Shown: piece after piece, positions 21,505 through 32,029 of the stretch | Layout: each line of letters starts with the position of its first letter | Numbering within the stretch: the stretch's first letter is position 1 | From: Fomitopsis serialis | Lineage: Eukaryota > Basidiomycota > Agaricomycetes > Polyporales > Fomitopsidaceae | Direction: 5' to 3' | DNA length: 64,000 nt | NCBI RefSeq assembly: GCF_022376445.1 | Contig: NW_025955000.1 | Span: 62,001-126,000, forward strand | Program-made: the position numbers and the translations under genes | Notes under the pieces: model-generated | Database searches by the model: none | Told to the model about the DNA's origin: nothing | Seen by the model: the letters and a program-made list of their open reading frames with translations, nothing else

Positions 21505-23875
21505 TCAGTCCTTCGCAACCTGCACGCACACCTTCCCGACGTGCTGCTGGCTCTCCAGATACTCGTACGCCGCCCGCGTCTCCTCGAACGCGAACACCTT
21601 GTCCACGACGGGCTTCAGCCCCGTCGTCTCGATCAGCCGCACGAGTGCCTCGAACCTACAATCCGAACCGCGTGAGCTGCGGGGCGCGGTGGAGATGGGG
21701 AGTCGGACGTACTGCGTGCGCGAGCCGATGAGGATGCCGCGGACGTGCACGCCCTTGCCCAGGATGATACCGGGCAGATTCGACATGTCGCCGGCCTGGC
21801 GGTGGTGAGCGAAGACCCGTAGATACGAATGAAATACGTACCCCCGCGACGAACCCGATCACGCTGACCGTCCCCGCATACCGCGTGCTCGCGAGCGACT
21901 TGTTGATCGTGCCCGGGCCGCCGACCTCGATGACGTGGTCCACGCCGCGCCCGCCCGTCTGCCCACAGCCGAGTCAGCCCACCTACGTACCCATATCCAG
22001 CGATCACTCACGATCCGGAGCACCTCTTTCTCCCAGTCCGGCGTCTTCTTGTAGTTGACGACGTGCTTCGCGCCGAGCTTCTTCGCGACCGCGAGCTTGT
22101 TATCGGAGGACGAGGTCGCGATGACGGTCGCGCCGCTTGCCACCGCGATCTGGAGGCCGAAGATGGACACGCCGCCGGTGCCGAGGACGAGGACGGTGTC
22201 GCCGCCCTTGAGCGGGTTCGCGCCCAGGAGCGCGTTGTATGCGGTCACCGCGGCGCACCTGTGTGGCGTTGAGTGCATGTAAAATAGACAGACAGCAAGC
22301 CCGTTACGCGTCCACACCAACGAGGCACGCCGCCATAAAGTCCGAGACAGTGCTGGGGGCATGGCGAGGAACTCCCCGCGATCAATAAGCCAGATGACTG
22401 GACCCGAGGACATACGCTTATGGTGGGCGGTACTCCATTGTCAGCAAACGAAACATCGGTAAGCACTCTCGCCCGGTGTGCACGCAGGGCCGGGTGGCGT
22501 CCGCTCGAGCTGAGAGGACTCCTCGCCGAGACATCGACGAGCTGCCACGGTAGGATCTTGCAGACTGCCGGTACTCATACGGCGAGTCGCGCCGCCGCCC
22601 CACTCCGATGCCCGTGTGTGCACTTCGCAAGAGTGCGCATCGATATCTCGTCTGCTGGAAGTTGGCCCTGGATGAGTGAACCCTACGGTGACCACAGAGT
22701 CATGCTTGGAAGCACGTTTCCGTGGATCGCATAGGCGGCTCCCGCTGCCAGACCCGGGGGCCTTGTCAACCGCCAGAGGCACCGATGAGCTACCACGGTA
22801 GGATTCAGCCGACTATCTATACTCGCATAGCGAGTCGCGCCGCCCCGCTCCGATACCCATGTGTGCACTTGGCAAGAGTGCGTATCGATAGCTCGTTTGC
22901 TGGAAGTTGACTCCGGACGAGTGAGCCCTAAGGCGACCACAAACTCGTGCGGGGAAGCACATTTCTCTGGATACCATAGGCGGCTCCCGGTGCCAGACCC
23001 AGGGGCTTTGTCAATCGCTAAGGTCCGTAAAGGGCCCCCCGAAAAACAAAACTCCGGGATGAGAAAGTCTCCCCAGACGACTAGACGCGGGGTCAGGTCA
23101 TACTCCTGCCCAGTCACTGAAGTTGACCCTGGATGTAAGCTCTACAGCGACCACAGAGCCGTGCGTGGAGGTACATTTCCCTGGATAGCATAGGTAGCTC
23201 CCGCTGCCAGACACCGGGGCTTTGCCAAACGCCAATGTCTGTAAAGCGCCCTCCGCGCTCCGAAACATAAAGATGGCACTCACGGAAGCGTGGAGGCCTC
23301 GATGTACGACCATCCGTCCGGAATCTTGACGAGAGACTGCTGCGGGTGAGGATCGCACGCATAGAGAAGGGCGGGCCACGTACGTGCGCAGGGAGGACCT
23401 TGTACTCGGTGAGGACGCCGTCGATGGGCCCGCCGAGGCCGGAGAGCTTGATGTCCTCGGTGACGTCGCCGAAGATGTGGTCGACTGCGAAGTTGGCGCA
23501 GACCTTGTCGCCGACGGCCCAGTCGTTGACGTCTTCGCCGACGGCGAGGATCTCGCCGGCCATGTCTGAGCCGGGGACGACATTGTCCTTCTGGCCGAGC
23601 GGGTACTGGCCCTTTGCGATGATGAGGTCGCGGAACTGGGGATAGAGTTCGGATCGGCGGTGGAGCGACTCAATGGGGGACGTACCTGGAGGGAGACGGC
23701 GTGAACCTTGACAAGGACTTCGGTCGATTTCGGCGGACGGATGGAAGCGTCGTTGAGCGCCAGGTTGTGGAAGCCGTCCGTCTGTGGGCGCGTCAACGCC
23801 AAACGTCAGATGGATAAGACGCGAGCGACGTACCTTGGGGAGACGATACTCGCGGGTGGTGGTGGGGATGGGCAT
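21505..23875 (-). CDS. MDR-superfamily reductase, copy B (complete; repeat-expanded intron 4)
   Basis: Eight exons: 23834-23875, 23686-23781, 23384-23635, 23284-23336, 22012-22258, 21842-21958, 21713-21795 and 21505-21655. They join in frame to 346 residues, the normal MDR length. Start [14 protein letters not shown]; catalytic-domain words [25 protein letters not shown] and [16 protein letters not shown]; nucleotide-binding loop [17 protein letters not shown] with [14 protein letters not shown] after it; C-terminal [17 protein letters not shown] and [12 protein letters not shown]. There is no zinc-ligand GHE motif, so a quinone-oxidoreductase-like, NAD(P)H-dependent role is the best guess. 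All introns are about 50 nt except intron 4, which is 1025 nt and filled with tandem repeats, yet keeps GTGAGT and CACACAG ends. Confidence 0.85.
22541..23236. repeat. 245-bp tandem repeat inside MDR-B intron 4
   Basis: Unit 1 starts at 22541 and unit 2 at 22789 (both GCT(G/A)CCACGGTAGGAT). The internal word TGCTGGAAGTTG is at 22653 and 22898, giving a period of 245-248 bp. A partial third unit, 23116-23236, begins at ACTGAAGTTGACCCTGG. Each unit contains CATAGG(C/T)(G/A)GCTCCCG(C/G)TGCCAG. The same intron in copy A is about 50 nt, so the array was gained in copy B. Confidence 0.85.
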
Positions 23876-24119
23876 CGTGGGCTAGTCGCTGAGTGCAGTA
23901 GAGACGGAGAAAGGGATGTGGGAAAGAGAGGACTGGCGCAGGCTTTAGAGGACACGGAGAGGTGCTTTGTCAGAAACGGGAGTGGGTGAACTGTACGAGC
24001 GATCGTCGGTGGGTGACGACATGTTCTCCTCTCACCAATCACCAGCCCGGCCCGTCCGTGCGCCTTGCCCCGGTGGATAGCAGCCTCCTCGAGAACGCGA
24101 CAGCACACGCCGAAGGGCT

Positions 24120-24345
24120 TTCCGTGACGTCATGCGTCGCTGTGCTACGTTGACCGGGTGTGCGCAAAGAAGAGCGGCGTCGATCGTCGGGCGCACCGGG
24201 GGCTCTGTGGTGAGATGGGCGGCAGAAGTGACAGTGGGCAGAAGGTCGTCATGAGCAGACAAGGATAGGGCGCCTCCGTTCTCCGCTCCCGTCGGGCATA
24301 CACTTCCCGCTGATCGACGACCTCGGCCTGTTTCAACTGTTCTAA
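24120..24345 (+). repeat. MDR upstream block, copy at MDR-B
   Basis: Third member of the family at 15215 (inverted) and 20325. Contains GTGACGTCATGCGTCGC, GTGCGCAAAGAAGAGC and CGGGCATACACTTCCCGCTG. It lies upstream of the start of MDR-B. Confidence 0.65.
24125..24132. promoter_or_regulatory. CRE/ATF-type palindrome TGACGTCA upstream of MDR-B
   Basis: A perfect palindrome 250 bp upstream of the MDR-B start codon; the copy upstream of MDR-A has TGATGTCA at the matching place. A bZIP binding site is possible. Confidence 0.35.
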
Positions 24346-24591
24346 CTCTGTAACGACGCTCGCACTCAAGCTCAAGTGGATCACACTAAGCAACACCAGA
24401 CGCGATGATTCAGCGGAAAGGCTCTGTCATGGCAGCGCTCTCCTAGTACTACTGTGCGTAACGGAGTATTTATGAATGCTGACACTGACGAACCGACATT
24501 ACTACATACTTACCCTGCATGCCTCGTCAGCAAATTCGCGATGCGCTTGTCGTCGCGGTGCAGAGACCAACCCCTGCGTCTCACCTGGCCT

Positions 24592-25313
24592 CAGGCTAAT
24601 GCGCTCCTGGGCGCGAACCCGCTAAAGGGCGGCGACACCGTCCTCGTCCTCGGCACCGGCGGCGTCTCCATCTTCGGCCTCCAGATCGCCGTCGCGAGCG
24701 GCGCGACCGTCATCGCGACCTCGTCGTCAACAACAAGCTCGCCGTCGCGAAGAGACTCGGCGCGAAGCATGTCATCAACTACAAGAAGACGCCGGACTGG
24801 GAGGAGGAGGTCCTCCGGATCGTGAGTACGCGCGTGCTGGCTGTGGGTGCGTGGGTGGGCTGGCTCCGCTGTGGGCAGACGGGCGGGCGCGGCGGGGACC
24901 ACGTCATTGAGGTCGGCGGCGCGGGCACGATCAACAAGTCGCTCGCGAGCACGCGGTATGGCGGGACGGTCAGCGTGATCGGGTCCGTCGGCGGGGTAGA
25001 CGGTATTCTTGTCCTGCCAGGCTCGCGACATGTCGAAGCTGCCTAGTATCGTCCTCGGGGGAGCCCTCGTCCGCGGCATCCTCGTCGGCTCGCGCACGCA
25101 GTACGTTCCACTCCCCGTCTCCCCCTCCGTGCTTCGCAGCTCATGCTTTCGCCATGGCGCAGGTTCGAGGCGCTCGTGCGGCTGATCAACGCGACGGGGC
25201 TCAAGCCTGTCGTGGACAAGGTATCCCCGTTTGAGGAGACGCGCGCGGCGTACGCGCATCTGGAGAGCCAGCAGCACGTCGGGAAGGTGTGCGTGCAGGT
25301 TGCGAGGGACTGA
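24592..25313 (+). pseudogene. MDR reductase, copy C (5' truncated, frameshifted)
   Basis: Begins at [13 protein letters not shown] and runs to the natural end [12 protein letters not shown], stop 25313, in the opposite orientation to A and B. It lacks about 150 N-terminal residues. A small deletion after ATSSS shifts the frame; the nucleotide match then continues through the NYKKTPDW region, TGGRG, a 57-nt intron and GSRTQ. An intron acceptor CCAG remains near 25020. Confidence 0.85.
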
Positions 25314-25424
25314 GCAGTGGCCAGGCGGAACGAGGCCTACAGAGAGTCGAGAGAAGAAGGGGGACAAACCGAACGTGAGCTGATGTTTTAAAACATCCGC
25401 CTAGAACAGATGATCAGACCAACA

Positions 25425-26040
25425 GACACGAAGTGTCAAACCGTGACGGCGTAAGGTCAGCAATAGCCACCGATGCCGCACTGCGGCCCCTGCACATGCG
25501 TGGATATCATCCAACTTCCGTCGCCGGTGATACTCATTCAGTGCTCACTCCAGGTCTATGCCGTCGAGGAATTCAGCGATGCTTCGAGGGTGACGACACG
25601 GCTGTGCACTCACCATCATCCCGGCGCGTCCGCACGCCCCGCCCTCGTCGACAGCAACCACCTCACGCACTCGAGAACCCGACAGAACGTGCCCCACAAC
25701 TGTATGCATTACTTCACATTGCTGGCTTCGAAGGCCGTTTCTCTGGATGAACGAGGCACTAACTCTACGACGAACGTTGCGTCTGGTTCGCACTCGGAGT
25801 GCACGGACGAGGCACACACGAGTCTCATTCGGCAGATGAGACATGCAAGGACAAGCGTCGCCAGGTGCGGAAGGCTTCTCACTCGCGGTTCCGGTCCCGG
25901 CCGACTCAAGAGACATATACATAGACCTCGCTGTATCGCTGGTCTGCGGGCTAGCAGGTTGTTCAATGAGCGGCGGTAAGTGAACATATATATATCCCAT
26001 CCGTGGACTATCGATACATGTAGATATCGCCTTATCAGCA
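25425..26040. repeat. S-gene 3' flank block, copy near S2
   Basis: Matches 28490-29060: shared words AACCGTGACGGCGTA, CATGCGTGGATATCATCCAA, CTCACCATCATCCCGGCGCG, CGAGTCTCATTC and GACTCAAGAGACA. A shorter version is at 38010-38290. A 16-bp perfect palindrome, GATGTTTTAAAACATC, lies just before it at 25382-25397. No gene is supported in 25314-26134. Confidence 0.7.
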
Positions 26041-26134
26041 CGACTAGATGAACCCTCTGGAGACAACCCGCCTTCGTCCTACCGACTACAATTCCCCATG
26101 CTACATCATCGCGCGTTTTTGCGCGGCCCCCTCC

Positions 26135-26649
26135 TCATTTCCCCTCAGGCTTTTTCCCCTTCCCCTCAGGCTTTTTGCCCTCAGGCTTCTTCGCGTTCGC
26201 CACCCAGGTGTAGCTTTGAGCGGACGGGCGGCTCATCTTCATCACGTCGTGAGGTTTCCCAGCCTCCTTCGCCGCCTGCTTTTGTGCCCTCTCATATTGC
26301 GCCTGATCAGCGTGCCATTGCTTGCGGTCCTTTATGTGAGCTTCCATACTGGTGCCATGCGTCCGTTGGGGGAACTTTCCTGGGGGTCGAGGGGGTTCCG
26401 CGCGTACGGATAACTGTTCGCCAAAGTAATCCCGATCAAAGAGTACCTGCAGATCGCCAAGAGCCCGCTCCGCAAGGTCGGCGTCGTCGCGGAAGCTACA
26501 GAGGGAAGGAGGTGTGCATCAGTCGAACCGCTCAAGCTGACTCGGCGAATGCGGAACAGCGCGTACGCAATGTAGGAAACGGGGCGCGCTACGGCAGACG
26601 ACGCGAGCATCGCCGCGGAGACGAGAGGGAGGATGGTTGAGACGCGCAT
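26135..26649 (-). CDS. S2: small secreted protein with KKPEG repeat tail
   Basis: Exon 1 26567-26649 (83 nt) and exon 2 26135-26495 give 147 residues. Exon 1 is a signal peptide, MRVSTILPLVSAAMLASSA then VARPVSYIA; cleavage is likely after AVA. The intron (GTACGC .. CTGTAG) interrupts the last Ala codon. Exon 2 starts FRDDADLAERALGDLQVLF, followed by DRDYFGEQLSVRAE, a Lys/Gln/Ala-rich charged body, SRPSAQSYTWVAN, and three KKPEG-type repeats to the end. No cysteines are seen, so it is not a disulfide-stabilised protein. The family is not one I can name. A TATA box and a probable 5'UTR intron lie upstream. Confidence 0.72.
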
Positions 26650-26903
26650 CTTGAATGGAGACTCGAGGTGCAGTGGCTGGACGACGGCGGCTGAAGGTAG
26701 GGCGCGGATACGTCGTGGTCGTGCGTCACGGTGCGGGTCGTTCAATAATCAAGCAAGGCTGCGTTGACAGCGGGCAGGTGAGAGATACATCGTCAGTACA
26801 GTCATTGACAGAATGCATACAGAGTAACTCACCGGCCGGCGCACTCGCTGTCGATGGGCTCCGAATAAGGGTTGGAGCTGGGTGTGCATTGCGGATGTTC
26901 CGT

Positions 26904-26913
26904 CCTTATAAAT
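26904..26913 (-). promoter_or_regulatory. TATA box of S2
   Basis: Reads ATTTATAAGG on the minus strand, 255-264 nt upstream of the ATG. The same word is at the same distance in S7, and close variants are found in S4, S5 and S6. Confidence 0.6.
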
Positions 26914-27283
26914 GTTTGCGGCGGTGCTGCGAGCCGACTCGGAAGGAACGTTGAGGTGACTCCAGAGGTACCGACTTTGGAGTCTCAGACGATATGCAAT
27001 CATGGGGTGGGTGCGGTTAGTGATATGCGACATGCATCCTGATAGCATTATTGTAGGTCTTGATCCTGATCAAAACTTGAATATAACAGTCACGATGTAA
27101 GTATCTCGACTCGTCAGCTTGATAGCTGTGCAAGACTGGTGCAAGACCTAATGATGTCAAGGTACCACGACTCGGAGAGGCTCGCATGAACGCCTGTGAT
27201 CCTGACGAGGGCGACATGCCTTGTTTGTGCGGACTCGATACGGGCTCGCTCTCTGTCTGTTTTACATGTGCTCAACACTACAC

Positions 27284-27760
27284 ACAGGTGCGCCGCAGTG
27301 ACCGCATACAACGCGCTCTCGGGCGGCGACACCGTCCTCGTCCTTGGCACCGGCGGCGTGTCCATCTTCGGCCTCCAGATCGCCGTCGCGAGCGGCGCGA
27401 CCGTCATCGCGACCTCGTCCTCCGACAATAAGCTAGGCGTTTCGAAGAAGCTCGGCGCGAGAAGACTCCCGACTGGGTAATGGAGGTTCCGTGGATCGTG
27501 AGTGATCGCTAGGCATGGGTACGTAGGTGGGCTGACTCCGGTAGACGGGCGGGCGAGGCGTGGACCACGTCATCGGGGCGGGCACGAGGAACAAGTCGCT
27601 CGCGAGCATGCGATATGGCGGGACGGTCAGCGTGATCGGCTTCGTCGGCGGGGTGAATATTCCATTTCACGTCTACATATGCCCGCTCACTGTCGCTTGT
27701 CCCGCCAGGCGCGACATGTCGAATTCGCCTAGTATCGTCTTGAGGGGAGCACTAGTAGGT
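27284..27760 (+). pseudogene. MDR reductase, copy D (internal fragment)
   Basis: Starts at [10 protein letters not shown], lacks the LGANPLK segment, keeps [17 protein letters not shown] and ATSSSDNK, then is broken around the NYKKTPDW region. Continues through the intron-5 relic and GVDHVI .. [11 protein letters not shown], ending near 27760. Orientation is plus, as copy C. It lies directly upstream of the S2 promoter, so it probably travelled with that block. Confidence 0.8.
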
Positions 27761-28130
27761 TGATGCGTCTGCCGGGCCAAACCACACAACTCGTCCTCGA
27801 TCCGGGCGGTGGACGAGGGGGCTCGTGTGGTCAACGAGGGCCTCAAGAGAGATTCTAACGGGGTGTACCTCTTGCCCTCGTTGTCTTGCTCATGTTTATT
27901 GAGAGATACCATCTATGAATGCTACTGTCTGATAGTTGTCCGCGCTTCGACTAGCTACGCAGCAGTCCTTCCGTTCTGGCACGTTGTCGAGACTCTAGAG
28001 GCCACGCGTGGCAGTTTCACGACCCGCCACCCAGGGGTTGATTCTCATCCACCATGGTTCCCCTTCCGCACTGAGCGCGTACTATCCTGGCAGAAATATG
28101 TTCCTAAACACCAGCCGCCTATCAAATTAC

Positions 28131-28281
28131 ATAGCCGCTTGAGTCAAAACTCACGGACAACATCCTCGACGAGGTCTTGACCGGCGCTACCGGCCGCAAA
28201 CCCGAAGAGAAGGACTATGTTCGGATTGGGATGATCACTGGCAGACCGTTGTATGATGGCGCTACTAGCCGCAAACTGCGG
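28131..28281 (+). other. Orphan exon-like stretch
   Basis: About 50 codons of protein-like sequence (KLTDNILDEVLTGATGRKPE, then EKDYVRIGMITGRPLYDG) ending at a GTGAGT donor at 28282, with a stop codon just upstream and no partner exon found. Family not recognised; perhaps debris of a lost gene. The rest of 27766-28480 shows nothing definite. Confidence 0.25.
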
Positions 28282-28489
28282 TGAGTGTCCAACTGTTGGC
28301 GTCGTTGAATATATCGAGTGTTTATGAGATCATGCGGGCTTCATTTAGGCAGTACTAGCATCAAGTTGACGACGTGTACAACGGCCATAGCTTGGCACTA
28401 CACGAGATCAGCGTCAATACAGGGAACGAGTATGTGTTGCACGTACAGCCGTGAATCAGACCTCGACGGTTAATTGCCAGCGGCAGAAC

Positions 28490-29060
28490 AGACACGAACT
28501 GTCAAATCGTGACGGCGTACTAAGGTTAGCAGTAGCTGCCGATGCCGCATCCCTGCACATGCGTGGATATCATCCAATATCTATCGCCAGTGGCACTGAT
28601 CATTGCTCGCTCCAGGTCTATCCCGTCGAGAAATTCAGCGATGCTCCGTGGGTAACGACACGGCTGTGCGCTCACCATCATCCCGGCGCGTCCGCTCGCC
28701 TCGCCCTCGTCGATAGTAGCTACCTCACGCAGCCCGACAGCGCCGTGACGCCATGCAATATTACTTCAGAATCATATTGCTGGCTTCGAACGGCGTTGAT
28801 CTGGGTGAATGAGGTACTAACTCTACAACAGCTTTGCGTCTGTTTCGCAGAGTACACGGACGACACGAGTCTCATTCAGCGAATGAGACGCTGCAGGCGG
28901 GCAAGTATCGCCAGGTGAGGTAGGCTTCTCACCGTGACGGTTCTCGTTCCGGTTGACTCAAGAGACACATAGACCTCGCTGCATCGTTGGTCTGCAGGCT
29001 AGCAGGTCATTCAATGGGCGACGGTATATACCATTCGTGGACAGGACATGAATCGCCCTG
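28490..29060. repeat. S-gene 3' flank block, copy near S3
   Basis: Second copy of the block described at 25425-26040, in the same orientation and the same position relative to its S gene. Confidence 0.7.
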
Positions 29061-29150
29061 TCAGCGCGGATACATTGACCCTCTGCAGACTGCCGACTTC
29101 GTCCTACTAACTACAGATCCCCATGCTACTTCGTCGCGCGGCCCCTCTTC

Positions 29151-29723
29151 TCAGTCCCTCTTAGGTGCCACCCACTTCTTACTTTGAGCCTTTGGGCGGC
29201 TACCCACCTTCTTGACGTGAGGACTGCTCCCCTGTGCAGGCTGGCTACTCCCCTGTGCACTTGCAGGCTGGCTAACCCCCTGCGCACCGGCAGGCTGGCT
29301 ACCCCCCTTCTTAGCCGCCTTCGTAGCCGCCTTCGCCGCCTTCTTAGCCGCCTTTTGTCCGGCCTCATGCGCCCTAGCGCGCTCGTGCCAGTCTTCGCGC
29401 TCTGCTGTGTGAGCTTTCAGCCCATCCATGCCACGGTGAGCACCCCGTTGGGGGAACGTTCCTGGGTGTGGAGGGCCTTCCGTGCGTACGGATAGCTGTT
29501 CGCCAAAGTAACCCCGATCGAAGAGTACCTGCAGATCGCCAAGAGCCCGCTCCGCAAGGTCAGCGTCGTCGCGGAAGCTACAGACGGAAGGGGGTGTACA
29601 TCAGGCGAAGCTGACGCTGCAGACACAGAACAATACGTACGCGATGTAGGAAACAGGGCGCGCTATGGCAGACGAGGCGAGAATCGCCGCGGAGGCGAGA
29701 GGGAGGATGGTTGAGAGGCGCAT
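29151..29723 (-). CDS. S3: small secreted protein with SQPAxAQG repeats
   Basis: Exon 1 29641-29723 and exon 2 29151-29577 give 169 residues. Signal peptide MRLSTILPLASAAILASSA then IARPVSYIA. Exon 2 begins FRDDADLAERALGDLQVLF, DRGYFGEQLSVRTE, followed by a Lys/Ala block (QKAAKKAAKAATKAAKK), repeats of the form (V/S)SQPA(S/G)AQG, and the tail SRPKAQSKKWVAPKRD. The tail word matches S2, S4 and S5. The promoter TATA has decayed to a TTCATAAG-like word near 29985, so expression may be weaker. No cysteines; function unknown. Confidence 0.7.
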
Positions 29724-30679
29724 CTTGAATGGGAGGGGCAGGTGCAGTGGCTAGACGGCGGCTGAAGGTAGAGTGCGGATACGTCGTGGTCGTGCGTCAC
29801 GGTATGGGTCGTTCAATAATCAAGCGAGGCTGCGTTGACAGCGGGCAGGTGAGAGGTACATCGTCAGTACAGTCATTGACGGAATGCGTGCAGAGTAACT
29901 CACCGGCCGGCACACTCGCTGTCGATGGGCTCCGAATAAGGATTGCGTTGGAGCTGGGTGTGCATTGCGGGTGTTCCGTCCTTATGAATGTTTTGGGTGG
30001 TGCTGCGAGCCGAAGGAACGTTGAGGCGACTCCATGGCAGAGGTGCCGAGTCCCAGACGACCTGCAGTCATAGCTACGTGCGGTTAGTGATATGCGACAT
30101 GAATCATGATTGCATTTTTGTAGGTCCTTGATCCTGATCAAAAGAATGTAGCCGTCACGATATAAGTATCTCGACTCGTCAGCTTGGTAGCTGTGCAAGA
30201 TCGAATAACGTCATGATACCACGACTCGGAGAGGCTCGCAGGAACGCGTGTGATCCACGCAGAACTCGTCCACGACTGGACACTGACAGAGTCACCAATC
30301 CCCCGCCTTCCCGACCAAGACGTGTTTCTCCAACATCGTCCTCATGGCCGCTGCGGCGTCTCCCGCCCTGGCCCCTCTCATCTCAAGGCACGTCACGTCT
30401 TCAAGCAAGGGCCGTCGGAAAGTCCCCCCGGCGAATGCCGACAAAGAGCTCGGGCTTCCTCGAGGCGCAGTTACGAGGCGGTGGTGCTTATGGTCAGAGG
30501 GCCGCAGAGTTGGTCGTATGGAAGAATAGGATATTTCAGGGCCCGCGTACAGCAGCCCGTGCCGGGATACAATTCCGTCTTCATCGAGAACGTCGAGGTC
30601 GCAAGCATTGCAGTCTCCTCAAGAGCACGTCCCTCTCTGCGACGGGCGGTGGTGAGAGACTGAAGGGGGGGACGGACCT

Positions 30680-30800
30680 GGAGAGAGAGGGCGTGAACGT
30701 TGAACCTTGACGAGGACTTTGGTTGACGTGGGGCGGTGGATGGAAGCCTCGCTGAGCGACAAGGTGTGAAAGTCGTCCGTCTGTGTGCGCGTCAGGATTG
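30680..30800 (-). pseudogene. MDR reductase, copy E (exon 2 fragment)
   Basis: On the minus strand TDDFHTLSLSEASIHRPTST then KVLVKV matches exon 2 of copies A and B, with the TTGA/Lys-Val end and a CACACAG acceptor-like word before it. Nothing else of the gene is present. It lies upstream of S3, as copy D does for S2. Confidence 0.75.
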
Positions 30801-31317
30801 AACGCCTTCCGCGCCGCACACGAGAAACACAGCTTTCTACGTCTCCGTTTGAGGTTTGACGGTATGGATGGGCGGAGCAAGCAGGTCTACGCAAAAAGCA
30901 GGTCTACGCAAAGCCTCCGTCTTTGGTTAGCCGTTCCACCAAGAGGGGGGCGAGATCTGAATCGGAGACGTCCTCCTCACGAAAGGGGGGTGGGGGGGTG
31001 GTGTACGGGGTCCGGTTTTCAGCCACCAGCGTGAAGTGCAGTCGCTTTCGTTGAATTTTGTCTCTAGCTACTACATTCTGCACATCTCACTCTAGAAAAC
31101 ATGCATGTGTACTGAGAAGTATGCTAAGTACACGTGTAGGGTCCGAAGTCGACATAAACAAGGAGATCCAGAGGAGGAATTGAATAGTACGAAATGCGCT
31201 AAGTCACACGTGAAGCATACGGTCATGTGAGCTACGCGTCGGGTAAGTACGTGTGTTACATGGCGCGTGTCTCACTTGCATCAGTGACGCAAATTGGGCC
31301 AAAATGATTTAAAAAGA

Positions 31318-31385
31318 TTACCGGGGATCGAACTAGCAACCACGATACGTACGGCGTCACTGTGCCCACTCCGTCACTCTGGCCT
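31318..31385 (-). ncRNA. tRNA-like Pol III unit (possible SINE or tRNA relic)
   Basis: On the minus strand a box-A-like word TGACGGAGTGGG (31365-31376, one mismatch to TRGCNNAGYNGG) is followed about 35 nt later by a perfect box B, GTTCGATCC (31325-31333), and then a T5 run (31312-31316). The spacing fits a tRNA gene. The acceptor and T stems do not pair well, so it is not a normal tRNA. Confidence 0.35.
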
Positions 31386-31707
31386 TACCACTTACTCAAT
31401 ATGCTTCCCTATGACAGTCAACGACGCCCCAGACATGACCTACTATGATTATGTGCCAACATGCACAGCGGGCGAAGGGTCAAATCATGGTTTGGCGAAT
31501 ACAATATGCTGTCACAGTGCCCAGAAGTTTTCTAGAAATCATTGAGGGATCCTCAGGGCACTTACAGCCTGCGGTCTCCAATGTCATATAACAGCACTTC
31601 GCTGGCGGCATTAGCAAAGGAGCTAGTCACCTGATATTGCCGAAGGAACTTCCTTTATAGGACTTGTACCTGGGCGCTCGTTATCGGGACCCCAACGGGA
31701 GCTCTGC

Positions 31708-31747
31708 CCCCGAAGACTGGGTACCCCCCCCTACCCAGTCTTCGGGG
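31708..31747. repeat. Perfect 16-bp hairpin before the Ngaro-like element
   Basis: CCCCGAAGACTGGGTA (31708-31723) and its exact reverse complement (31732-31747) are separated by an 8-nt C-rich loop. It lies 58 bp outside the left end of the retroelement. The region 30800-31700 shows no gene. Confidence 0.8.
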
Positions 31748-31805
31748 TCTCTGGGATTTGGGAGGAGGACGTCTGGAATTTTGTTATCGCCCCCCTCTTG
31801 CGTTC

Positions 31806-31964
31806 TGGCGATCTGCGAGAGGCGAGGCACGAGCCGAGCGCAGAGATTAGTCTAAGTAGGGAAGTGCAGGGCTTAGGCGCGCATCGCTCTCTCTTTGCGC
31901 GCCCACGTCCGAACTTCAACGAAGCACCCTAGAGCTTCCGTTTCTGTCCTCGGTCGTCTTTTCA
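31806..31964 (+). repeat. Split direct repeat A1
   Basis: Begins TGGCGATCTGCGAGAGG and ends CGGTCGTCTTTTCA; same as 37327-37485. Confidence 0.9.
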
Positions 31965-32029
31965 TCACCCTTAGAATACTAGACTCGACTTTAGAAGTAC
32001 CCTAGTAGCTTAGTTCGACCTAATCAACA

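Noticed and set aside
31318..31385. Functional tRNA gene
   Set aside because: Acceptor and T stems do not pair and no sensible anticodon arm forms, so only a tRNA-like Pol III unit is reported.
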